DNA of 64,000 nucleotides from Boesenbergia rotunda (Eukaryota > Streptophyta > Magnoliopsida > Zingiberales > Zingiberaceae). Below, piece after piece: positions 55,008 to 64,000 of the stretch; within the stretch, counting starts at the first letter, position 1, and every line of letters starts with the position of its first letter. The notes under the pieces were generated by a model, which saw only the letters and a program-made list of their open reading frames with translations, had not been told where the DNA came from and searched no databases. The position numbers and the translations under genes are program-made. Location of the stretch: the NCBI GenBank assembly GCA_024364735.1, contig JAGFNQ010000843.1:1-64000 (forward strand), in the 5' to 3' direction.

Positions 55008-55290
55008 CTAAAGATCTTTTGCATTTTCGAATGACCTGACTTTCTCAAATTGGGGTTGAGGAAGACCATAAAGAATGATGGTAATAGCTATTGCATTTGA
55101 TTGAACTGCTTGCTTCATGTTGCTTGTCCATGATTCAAAATTACATAGCTCACCTTTTGTATCTCTTGGCAAGTTGGTCCCATTTTGGATACTTTCCCAG
55201 CATTCTGAGTCAGTTTTAAGAATGTCTTTCATTTTTCTCCTCCAATTTGTAAAAGTTTTTCCATTAAAAAGAGGAGAGCAAGTTGCACTG
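55008..55290 (-). pseudogene. C-type Gag N-terminal fragment
   Basis: Minus-strand frame reading PLFNGKTFTNWRRKMKDILK, SECWESIQNGTNLPRDTKGE, SNAIAITIILYGLPQPQFEK: the copia Gag (UBN2-like) start, with the 'W-x-x-KM' motif. It is open for about 95 codons then stops; no knuckle, protease or pol detected to the left. Confidence 0.75.
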
Positions 55291-55754
55291 AATCATTCCT
55301 GCAAAGACATATCATAAATAAGTATTTGTTCAAGCTGTTTTAAGACTTAGGACATGATATGGATTTGGTTTGGGTATAATTACAATTAGGGTTTGAATTA
55401 ATATAGACTAGACTTGGATTATTAATCAATTAAATTGTTTGCCCCTAATTCTAATCATAAATTTCGACTTAGGTAAAATTTAGATTTTCTTTGGGTGAAT
55501 TTAGCAAGAGTTTCAAAATTTGACTTTCAAGTCATGACGAGACACAAGGTCTTCTTGAGTATCAAAGTAATGTCCACTTCTTAGATAAAGTCTTTTTAAA
55601 AATCAGGAGCTAAATTAACTTTAATATAAAGTCTTGGCCTAACTGTTTAGAGTGAGGTGAGATAATTTCTGCTAGTTCCACTTGATCCTAGAAGCACTAG
55701 GTAGAATATACGTGCAACAATCCTAGCTTTCCTAGTTTCTATCAGCTTAACTCA

Positions 55755-55768
55755 CTCTAATACTAAAT
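55755..55768 (-). promoter_or_regulatory. C-type primer binding site (decayed)
   Basis: Minus strand next to the LTR reads TTTAGTATTAGAGTGAG; compared with TTGGTATCAGAGCGAG the changes are mainly C-to-T and G-to-A. Confidence 0.6.
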
Positions 55769-57097
55769 TGTAGGATTGAGATCGACACTAGAGGGGTGGG
55801 GTGAATAGTATGTAAGAATTTTTATAATAAAAATAATGAGTAGATAAAAACTTAATTAATCAAAATCTACATAGTGAAAATAATAAATTAACTTTGACTA
55901 AATTTATCTAGTAAGACAAAGACAATAATAATGACTAATAATTAAGTATACAAATTGATCATCCAAACAAGATGTATAGACACGTAGCAATTTTAAAAAA
56001 TAATTCTTATTTTTAATTTCTTCTAGGTAGAGAAACTTTTATAGAAAAAGAATATAAAAATAAAGTACAATAAATATTAAGACAACACTAAAATCATATC
56101 AAAATGCTACTATAGATATTTCCAATAAAAAATGAAGCACGAATCACATCCTGTCATAGCATAGAAGATGAATGTGCACTCAGAGTATTAGAACAAAACT
56201 AGATAATTAAGAAAGGAATAATTTGAAAGTTTTGCCTTAAAACTCCTTATAACTCTCCTGGTTGCCTAGAGCTTTCTTGGTCGCTTGTACAAGTTCTATC
56301 CTAAGATAACATTAACGAAGCTCTCCGGTCGCCTGGGTAGGGGGTCAAACTTCATCTTGACCGCTTTGTTCAGATTGCTGATAAGGTTGTCTCTCAGTCT
56401 CCTAGAAACTTCTCCAGTTGCTCGTACACTCTGGTCGCCCATACACTCCGGTCCCCCATATGCTTCGGTCTTCTGGACCCTCTAAAATCTCTTTGTCAAG
56501 AGTTATCGCTAGCCAGTTACATTCGAACTCCATCCGGTTACTTGGAACCATCGAACAAGCTTTTTTGCAGTTATTACACGTAATGAGTGTGATATAGAAT
56601 ATAAAATTACTCACACTTACTTGACTGGATTAACCGGTCTAGTTTAGTTTTATCCAAGTAATCAGCCTCCAGTTGATTCCATATACTTGAACTTATGCCA
56701 AGCAATCAACTTCCAGCTGATTACATATACTTTGACTTTTACCAAGCAATCAACTTCCAGTTGATTCCACACACTTATACTTAAGTCACCTAGCTTTTAG
56801 ATATGAATGTATTTATTAAGCCTTAGTCACTTGGTCTTAATTCACCTAATCTCCATCTAGGAATTTGTATGTTTGGTCTTCAACCAAGACATAGCTCATG
56901 CATGATTCCCAACCAGGACTTGGATACCTAGATCTACTACGACTAGATCATTAGGAAGATTCATAAGTGAGACTTTAATATTTGTCAAGTATCATATACC
57001 TACAAACTTGACATAACTTGTTAAATTAGAACGACATAACTTTAACTTTAGTTATATATTAAAATTCTGGATTGCTTCTTGTGCACCCATGCCAACA
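55769..57097 (-). repeat. C-type 5' LTR
   Basis: 1329 bp, TGTTGGCATGGGTGC to CGATCTCAATCCTACA. Undisturbed reference for the C LTRs at 41221-47133; the D insertion point corresponds to about 56554. Confidence 0.85.
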
Positions 57098-57420
57098 AAA
57101 TGTAAATAAGACTTTATTGATTTTAGTTTTGAAAAACTCTATTATAGTGAAGCATAGATATGGTCAATAGTATTTTATAAAGGGAGCTACTCGTAAAAAA
57201 ATTTAAGAAAAATATTATCAATGAGGGAGGAAAAGGGTGTCCTTTAAGATCGGTGAGGGAGGGAAAATGTTAGAAATCACTCATAAGGAAAGAAAGAGGT
57301 ATAAATATTGATGAGAGAACGAAAAATTTTGAGATCACAAACAATTAGGATAAATTTTTTTAGAGATAGAGATATTGAAAATAAAATAATGGATTACGTC
57401 TTACAAAATAAGATATATAG
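57098..57420. other. AT-rich DNA without gene
   Basis: Repeated 'gatcggtgagggaggga' style purine words at 57225-57310. Nothing recognised. Confidence 0.45.
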
Positions 57421-58130
57421 TTGTTAGGAATAAGTAATTTGGGAGGACACATAGCACAGGAAAATTACGTGGCAGTGATGACCAGGCTAGAAACTCGAAA
57501 CCAAACTAGGAGGTCAGGCCACGAGACTATCTCGGGAGAATGAGGAAGACCCGAAACCAGACCGGGAGGTCGGGCCTCGAGACTATCTCGGGAGAATAAG
57601 GATGGTCCCCGTGACCAGACCGGGAGGTCAGATCCCAAAACTAACTCGGGAGAGTGGAGCTCAAAGAACAGCTTAGGGAGAAGAGAACAGATGGTGAAAA
57701 GCTTTAGCCACACCCCTCTAGAACAGGAAATCTAGCAGGTAGTTATTGCCTGTAACGCATGGTAATGATGGACTTAATAGTCGTGGTGGTCGTTACCGAC
57801 CTTATAGATAGGAGAACAACTGTCAGATAACCAATGACCATTAAACGTGGGGGGAGGTGGACATGTGTCAGAGGAAGACATCGGGTATATAAGATGCTTC
57901 AGCATCCAGGTAAAGGGGGACGGAAAAATTTAGACTCTAATACTTTGATCTCTCATTTCCTCCCTATAAGAGAGATTTCTGACTTGAGCGTCGGAGAGGG
58001 TTCCACCTGGATTCCTTCCAGTGCATCCCCTTTACGCTCGTGTTAATTTCGCAAGCGCCAGTGTCCTCTCCTCGTCGTCATCCCGGGCTACGCTTTGGTG
58101 ATTAGCTATCCCGTCTTTCACTTCCGGAAT
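57421..58130 (+). repeat. Tat-2 probable 5' LTR
   Basis: Contains repeated 'gaccagaccgggaggtc' blocks (57540-57640), TATA box TATATAAG at 57895 and CCTATAAGAGAG. Exact ends not certain. Confidence 0.6.
57894..57901 (+). promoter_or_regulatory. Tat-2 LTR TATA box
   Basis: TATATAAG followed by ATGCTTCAGCATCC, a small hairpin. Confidence 0.6.
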
Positions 58131-58134
58131 AAGT

Positions 58135-58152
58135 TTTGGCGTCGTCTATGGA
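58135..58152 (+). promoter_or_regulatory. Tat-2 primer binding site (decayed)
   Basis: TTTTGGCGTCGTCTATGG; close to TGGCGCCGTCTGTGG found after the LTR in Tat-lineage elements. Confidence 0.65.
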
Positions 58153-58184
58153 AAACTAGTCTAAGCACCAGAAGGAACACTGCG

Positions 58185-59390
58185 ATGGTGGAACCAGAGG
58201 GACAACTCATCATTTTGGCACGAGAAGAGTTAGACCGCTTAGTCGCCAACGTTGTTAGAGAAACACTGGTGCAACATCAGATTGAACAAGTCGCATCTCA
58301 ACGAGCGGCCTCGACGCAGGGTGAGATTCAAGGGTGTCTGCTTTGCTCAATCGAAACTGAAGATCCGTCTCACCGCCGGGCGCGCCGAGAGCGCCGAGAA
58401 AAATAGCCCCTAGGCACAGATGAGACTCTATAGGAGAGATGGAGAAAGTGTATTACGCTGCCTCCAGCGTTTTCCGACAAGAAGAAGGATAAGTGAAGAG
58501 CGAACCTGCAAAGATCCTCCCCAAGTCCATGTCTACACTTTTCACTCAGGACATCATAATGGATCCAATGCCTAAGCAATTTCATAGTCCGAGAATTGTT
58601 GATTACGATGGGAAGACGAATCCGGAAAATCACATCTTCAAGTTTGAAAACATGACCCTATTACACCAATACATAGATGATGTGAAGTGTCGGGTGTTTC
58701 TGAACATGCTATCGGGAGCCGCACAGATATAGTTTAAAACTATCTTCCTATATCACTTCACCAGCAGCTGGCGATACCAAAAGACGGCACTAAACTTTTT
58801 TGCCTTAAAGCAAAAAAGTAAGGAGCCGTTAAAGGATTATATTCAACTATTCAATCGGGTGGAGCAGGATGTGATGAGTGCCACCTCAGATATCCTTATC
58901 AGTGCTTTCACAAAGGGGCTTTCTGAAGGAGATTTCTTCCGATTGCTAGTGAAGAAACCACCGGCCAACATCGATGATTTATTGGGACGGTTAGTCAAGC
59001 ATGTTAATGTGGAGGAGGTGCAGCAGTACGCCTGTCGAAAGGATTTGGATGGAATCCCTGTCCAAATCTTAGTATGATCTGAGAGGAGGGAACCACCTGC
59101 TCCTGCCCGAGCGAAGGATCCTCGCTCCGATAAGGATTACTGGAATGGAAAGAAGAAGTTAGTAGAAACGGTGGACACGAAAGGACCCAAACCGCCGGAG
59201 AAGTACTGCGACTTTCATGGTAGTATCACCCACTCGACGGAGGAATGTTACACTATGAGAAAGAGAAGATCCAAGGATGCAAATGCTAAGCAACGCAAAA
59301 AGGTGAGCAATTCGGGATATCGATGAAGGTCTTCTCGTCGAAGCCCTTCTCCTCATCGACGACAACGGAGGAAGGATAGATCTAGGTGTC
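58185..59390 (+). pseudogene. Tat-2 Gag pseudogene
   Basis: ATG 58185 (MVEPEGQLIILAREELDRLV). Frame changes and stops follow. Later pieces: MDPMPKQFHSPRIVDYDGKT, NHIFKFENMTLLHQYIDDVK, CRVFLNMLSGAAQ, YQKTALNFFALKQKSKEPLK, ISAFTKGLSEGDFFRLLVKK. The motif YCDFHGSITHSTEECYTMRK lies at 59202-59261. The order is that of Tat-lineage Gag. At least four stops. Confidence 0.85.
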
Positions 59391-60647
59391 GGTCCCGGTC
59401 GCCCTCGAGAGGAAGAAGCCGGGAGATGGTACCTCACCGGTCTGTCTCCCCGGAATGAGATCCCGAGAAAGGCAAGGCTCCGACTCGAGGACCTCCGTCG
59501 GGCCATGTGGGAGTGATCTCAGGAGGCCCGACCGGGGGAGATTGCCACCAAGCAAGGAAGGCTCATACCCACAGATCGATTTTACAGTAGGGAAGTTAGG
59601 ACAAAATCTCGCAAGAAATTGAAGACTCACAAAATCTTGTAGATCGATTTGGCCGATCCCCGGGCAGGAGTAGGGGCCAAGGAGGAGCGCAGGGAGGTCA
59701 AGAGTGAGGAAATACAGATTCATCTCCAACAAGCTGGAGGAATCACAAGAATTGCTATAGATCTTAGGCCAGAACTCAGAAGTCGGCCGATCAGTTGCCT
59801 GGTGGATCATCAGGATGTGTTCGCGTGAGCCACCAAAGAAATCAAAGGAGTTCCTCCTGCCTTGGCCACACACTGATTACACATCACTCTAGGAGCTCGA
59901 CCGGTAAAACAGAGACGAAGACACTTTGCTCCAGAGTAAGACCGGATAATCAGAGAGGATGTGACAAAGTTGTTAAACGCGGGTCATATTAGAGAAGTCC
60001 AATTCCCGACATGACTGACGAATGTTGTATCAGTCCCTAAGCCCGGGGGTAAATGACGGGTTTGTATCAACTTTTGTGACTTAAATAAAGCTTTCCCTAA
60101 AGACTGTTACCTTTTGTCTCGCATTGATCAGCTGGTAGACTCGACATCCGGTTGTGAATTTATTTCGATGCTAGATGCGTATCAGGGATATCACCAAGAT
60201 CCTCTAGATCGATAGGACCAAGAGAAAGTAAGTTTCATAATGGCGGATGACACTTACTGTTATAATGCCCTACCATTCAGGTTGCGTAATGAGGGAGCGA
60301 CCTATCAGCGTATGATGGATAAGGTGTTCCGGCACCAGATTGGACGAAATATTAATGTTTACGTGGATGATATCTTGGTCAAGATGACAGAGAAGGGGAA
60401 GGACATGATTACTGATTTAGAGGAGACATTCACTACCTTGAGGGCCAATAGCTTAAAGTTGAACCCCAGCTAAGTGTTTGTTCAGAGTGAAAAGTGGGTG
60501 GTTCCTCGGATACATGGTAACGGAGAGAGGAATTAAGGCAAATACTGAGAAGCTACAGGCTATTCTTAACATGTCATCTCCAAGTAATTTCACAGAAGTA
60601 CAATAGCTTAATGGAAGGATTACAACTCTATCCCGATTTATATCTCG
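59391..60647 (+). pseudogene. Tat-2 Pol pseudogene (RT)
   Basis: Arg/Ser-rich linker, then DLRPELRSRPISCLVDHQDV, ATKEIKGVPPALATH, a stop, then NFCDLNKAFPKDCYL, ISMLDAYQGYHQ, YCYNALPFRLRNEGATYQRM and INVYVDDILVK (catalytic YVDD, 60356-60385). Open only at 60240-60473. RT is interrupted by the CACTA end after LNGRITTLSRFIS. Confidence 0.87.
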
Positions 60648-60669
60648 TACTACAAGAAAATTACTTTTT

Positions 60670-60900
60670 CGCAGCGCGTTATTAACAGCGCACATTAAAA
60701 GCATGCTGTTAATAGTATTATTAACGGCATGCATATTGATGTGCGCTGTTAATACCATAAATAATTTTAAAAGAAGAAGCATTAACAGCGTACATTAAAA
60801 GCAAGCTGTTAATATTATTATTAACAGCATATTAACATACGCTGTGAATAAATAATAACAATAATAGCATGCAAAAATTGGTACGCTGTTAATGCATCTA
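60670..60900. repeat. CACTA subterminal repeats
   Basis: About ten copies of GCTGTTAAT or ATTAACAGC, mostly inverted pairs. Confidence 0.8.
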
Positions 60901-61635
60901 TTTATTATATGTGATACGTTACAAATAATACTACAAATAATCACTATTTTATTATTTTCTTTATTTTTTATTTTTTATTTTCCTTATTTTTTTCTTTTTT
61001 CTTTTTTTATAGCTATTTTTTCCTTATTCTGTTTTAAAATATCATTATTTCACTATTTTCCTTTTTCTTTTCTATTTTCCTTATTTCTTTTTCCTTATTT
61101 TCTTTATTTTACTACAAATATTCTTCTTTTAAAATTATTATTTTTTCCTAAACCCTCGCCGCTACAATTCTTTCGTTCCCAACACGCTCGTGCGGCTCCT
61201 CATCGCCGCTGCTTCTTCCAACACGCTCACGCGACTTCTCATTGCCGCTGCTTCTTTCATTCCCAACACGCTCGCGTGACTCCTCATTGCCGCTGCTTCT
61301 TTCGTTCCCAACACGCTCGTGCGGCTCAACTCATCGTCGCTTCTCATCGCTCGAGTTTCCGCCCCCTCATCGCCGCTTCTGTAAAATACGGATCTAAAAA
61401 AATAATAATAATAAAATAAATAATTAAATAAACATATTATAATTAGAATAGTATTAATAGTATTATTTTTAGATATAGTAATATAAAAATACCATAAATA
61501 GGAGTTAAAATTTGAAACGATTAGAGGGAAAATTTTGAAAGAATTTTTTGGAATTTTTGAAAATAATTGAGGATTTAATTGGACGCAAGATGAGTTGGTT
61601 TGGGATTATTTAAGTAAAAGTTTGATTTTTTTGGA

Positions 61636-61667
<32 letters not shown>

Positions 61668-61680
61668 AAGTTTAAGTATT
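60901..61680. other. Pyrimidine-rich DNA and 45-bp repeats
   Basis: T/C-rich 60940-61160. Repeats anchored by AACACGCTCG at 61181, 61220, 61265 and 61310 (steps 39, 45, 45 bp). A 175-residue frame here is low complexity and unlikely to be real. Confidence 0.6.
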
Positions 61681-61689
61681 TATATATAT

Positions 61690-62126
61690 ACCTCTTCCCT
61701 TCCCTCGCCGTGCCCTAAACCCAAATCGCCGACCCTCTCCTCTCCGCACTTCATCCCATGTATGCGGTGTTTCCGCCGCAAGGTCGACGGTGCCGTCCAG
61801 CATCCCACCACCCTGGTGCCGCAACCCCCTCTCCCTCCTAGCCTCGCCGACAGCCTTTCCCCCTTCTCTGAGTTGCCGACGCCAAAGGGGAGTTGTCGCC
61901 TGAGAGGTTGGTCTCCGCCGACACCGCGCCGTTTTTTCCTTCTTGTGACGATCGCCCGACGCCAAGTACGATTGTTGGACACCACTTCTTCCTCCCCATA
62001 GTGGATCTCCTCGATCCCAAGCCGGACTTGCAGAAGCCAGATCCGTTGTCGGCGCATCTAGGATCTAATCGATAGATTGGTGCTAGAGGAAGACTACGAA
62101 AAATCACTGGATTGCTCCTATCTCAG
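61690..62126 (+). other. Possible 5' exon of the CACTA gene
   Basis: GC-rich block in AT-rich surroundings, after TA-rich 'tatttatatatata' (61676). Ends with a good splice donor CTCAG/GTGAGT (62126/62127). Frames of up to 125 residues exist on both strands, none recognised; may be mostly untranslated. Confidence 0.4.
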
Positions 62127-63241
62127 GTGAGTTCTTGGCTTGCGAAGAGAATGATTCTGTTTTCTTTGAAGATTATAAATTGTGAATGGTTTAGCTGTTG
62201 ATAACTGTTGAGTTATGCTAATTAGTTAGTATTGGGTAGTTATATTTGGTCGTGATGATGTCTACCGTGAGCTTTAAAATTTGGATATAGGGTTGCTAGT
62301 TTTGTTCTTTTGATCCTCTATTTTGGGTGTGGGATCCGTTGAGAGATTGATGTTGTTTGTGGCTTAGGGTGTAGTGGGATTTGGTGAGGTTGTAGTTCTT
62401 TCCGTGAGCTGGAGTGGTTCATGTTTTCTTTGGTTGGGGAGAGCTGATAACTCTAATTGAATATTGAAATGGTGGTGTTGTTTATACTATTCTGGTTGTG
62501 TGTAGCTGTACTACGATGGGTGTTTAAGGTGGGTTAGTGTTGGATTAATTGAGATTAATGATTAATAATTTAAAGATCAAACCTCTTGTTGTTGTTAATG
62601 ATGATTAGAATTGGTGAGGGTATTGGATTTATTAGCTCTTGGTTGGTTAAGGGATTAATGGATGAAATGGTGATTAATTAAGTGTGTTGGAGCGATTGAG
62701 GTTATTGTGTGGTTAACTCTAAGTTTAATTAGGTGGTTATCAATACGTGGGGCTTAATTGAATTATTAATTAATTAATAAGTTGGTTAATTAATTAGGTG
62801 ACGGATAAATTAACTAATAGGATATTATATTGATGGTAGATATTTAGTTTTTGCTTTGTATCTTGCATTGATAGGATCCGAGCTGGAGGCGATCTCTTGG
62901 ACTTGAAGACGGTTAGTACGACATTTACGAGGCGGGTACTTCTCCTTTGATTCTATAGTTCTTTAAGAGAGGTTTTTGTTTTGTTTTATTTTGTTTTGTT
63001 TTTAAACTTTCATATTGAGTAGTTTTTGACTTTCTGTGGAAGAGATTGTACATGGAGGAGAAGAAAACGAAACAGCAGTGGACTGCCTTAATGTGTGAGA
63101 ATGCTACTCTGGGGTAAAACACAACGGTCTTGATTAGATTGATCTTTTCTTAACTGCTGTGCATTCGTTGTGTGAGTTCAAGTGAAGCAGGAAAACATGA
63201 ATAAGCTAGCATGACACATTTTCTATTACAAGTTTGATTAT
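62127..63241 (+). other. Probable intron of the CACTA gene
   Basis: T-rich, stop-rich sequence with splice-like borders; no domain recognised. Confidence 0.35.
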
Positions 63242-63420
63242 GTTGTACAAGTTAACTGCTGTACAAGTTTTCTTAACTGTTGTACAAGTTTGATTATACA
63301 GATTTTTTCTTACATTCGTTGTACAAGTTAACTGTTGTACAAGTTTTCTTAACTGCTGTACAAGTTTGGTTATACAGATTTTTTCTTACATTCGTTGTAC
63401 AAGTTAACTGCTGTGCATTC
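63242..63420 (+). repeat. 76-bp tandem repeat
   Basis: Units start 'gttgtacaagttaactg' at 63242, 63318 and 63394 (third incomplete). Confidence 0.9.
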
Positions 63421-63457
63421 GTTGTACATTTTCTTACAGATTGTTTTGATTATACAG

Positions 63458-63742
63458 TTACAACTAAAGACCTTGAGTCGTGGAGATATCATTGATAATA
63501 CTAAATGCAAGCTGCTTCATTGGAGTATTGACGGAGTTGTTGCAGAAGGTCGAATTGCATCCACAGATCCCAAAGTAAAAGTGCATCACGTTCCTCTTGG
63601 TGGAGCGTGTTGGAAAGTTTGGATTGATTGAGTGTTTGTGAACAAGCTGGATCTCATTCGAACAAATGATGAAATGTTGTTTCTTGAAGATGCAATAGGA
63701 AGCACAGTTGCTTGGTTATCTAAGTTTATAGTTTTTGACTGA
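63458..63742 (+). pseudogene. CACTA accessory protein, last exon (broken)
   Basis: After an acceptor-like TTATACAG. The frame reads LKTLSRGDIIDNTKCKLLHW, VHHVPLGGACWKVWID, then TGA (63629-63631), then VFVNKLDLIRTNDEMLFLED and AIGSTVAWLSKFIVFD before TGA 63740-63742. The pattern 'HxxPLG...V.VD...L...GDAVGS.VAWP' is the C-terminal domain seen in plant En/Spm-type transposon proteins (often listed as DUF8039). One internal stop. Role in transposition not established. Confidence 0.7.
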
Positions 63743-64000
63743 GTTACTTACTTTAGACTTATGATTAGTTTGTAATATTTTTTTTTGCTACTCAGTTATT
63801 TTAGACATGACTAATTTGTAATGGTTTTTGCTAGTAAGTGAAATGCTATTTTGGTAAAGTGTGGTGTTGATGATTAATTATGATATAAATGTTTTTGTTT
63901 TGGATGCTGTTAAATGAGAGATGTGATGTGGTATATTTATTGTATTATCAAATTGTGTAAGATGTGTATATGTGAGATTTTAATTATATGAAATATATTA
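63743..64000 (+). other. 3' flank of the CACTA gene
   Basis: AT-rich with TTTGTAAT/ATAAATG words; no gene. Confidence 0.45.

Larger units (their letters stand above)
54274..57097 (-). mobile_element. C-type copia element, 5' portion, minus strand
   Basis: 5' LTR (57097-55769), decayed PBS, leader and a gag start at about 55290-55008. Further left the interior is AT-rich and undecodable until the foldback element. Confidence 0.75.
57421..60647 (+). mobile_element. Tat-2: Tat-lineage gypsy element, broken
   Basis: Probable 5' LTR (57421 to about 58130), PBS-like site, gag, Cys/His motif, linker and RT with YVDD. Ends where a CACTA transposon is inserted in RT. Confidence 0.82.
60648..64000. 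mobile_element. CACTA (En/Spm-like) transposon, left part
   Basis: Begins TACTACAAGAAAATTAC (CACTACAAGAAAA in the family; first base changed) inside the Tat-2 RT. A 240-bp subterminal zone follows with repeated 'gctgttaat' and 'attaacagcg' in both directions, as in CACTA elements. An internal gene remnant supports this. The right end is outside the window, so the 3-bp target duplication cannot be tested. Confidence 0.75.

Noticed and set aside
55769..57097. Solo LTR
   Set aside because: A decayed PBS and a Gag start follow on the minus strand, so it is a 5' LTR; the AAAT on each side is not a full 5-bp match.
60892..61419. 175-residue hydrophobic frame
   Set aside because: Phe/Leu-rich because of a T/C-rich tract, then 45-bp repeats; no domain, no homologous pattern.
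61690..62126. Independent host gene first exon
   Set aside because: Splice donor and GC content fit, but the only recognisable downstream exon is a transposon protein, so I assign it to the CACTA element.

Overview
This is a repeat-dense nuclear segment from a flowering plant. The evidence is nested LTR retrotransposons primed by initiator-Met tRNA (TGGTATCAGAGC), Tekay/Del-like chromoviruses, SIRE-like copia elements with an extra ORF, Tat-lineage gypsy, a plant RTE-type LINE, a CACTA transposon, a MITE, a palindromic Mutator-like element and one intact nuclear tRNA-Arg gene. No intact protein-coding host gene was found. A large monocot genome is my guess, but nothing here proves it. Labels below (T1-T3, F, E, B, G, C, D, Tat-1/2) are mine.

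Layout. 1-4926: T1, a Tekay/Del-like gypsy element on the minus strand (RT, protease and gag with in-frame stops, leader, PBS, 2.5 kb LTR). 4927-6330: 338-bp tandem repeat, no gene. 6331-11526: 3' end of F, a SIRE-like copia element (minus), whose LTR is interrupted by the 5' LTR of E (plus) and two tRNA-like-containing repeats; its internal part carries a MITE and a partial extra ORF. 11527-14107: partial T2 LTR (minus). 14108-26165: T3, a deleted chromovirus (minus) with both 4 kb LTRs. It keeps only RNase H, part of integrase and the chromodomain; its 5' LTR carries a 5'-truncated LINE with an open RT ORF. 26166-26661: inverted piece of a T2-type LTR. 26662-30213: 3' end of B, SIRE-like (extra ORF, PPT, 2 kb LTR packed with GATCGGTC/GACCGATC palindromes).

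30214-47133: two inverted arms (30214-31462 and 40857-42108) carry the same D-in-C nested insertion, so this is an inverted duplication. Between them lies G (32171-39655), a complete non-autonomous copia element with matching TAGAT target duplications, plus a fragment of the foldback family. D (41853-45445) is a gag-only element inside the C LTR; a second C LTR follows. 47134-47561: unique-looking DNA and tRNA-Arg(TCG). 47566-48811: Tat-1 fragment. 48812-49742: truncated F-type LTR and PBS.

50560-54264: a 3.7 kb near-perfect palindrome flanked by the 9-bp direct repeat TTTTAACTT, the footprint of a Mutator-like element; it has no transposase and is built of hairpin modules. 54274-57097: minus-strand C element (gag remnant, decayed PBS, 5' LTR). 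57421-60647: Tat-2. 60648-64000: left part of a CACTA element with a decayed accessory-protein exon, running off the window.

The order of events can be read from the nesting: C, then D in C, then inverted duplication, then G in the spacer; T3, then LINE in its 5' LTR; Tat-2, then CACTA inside it.
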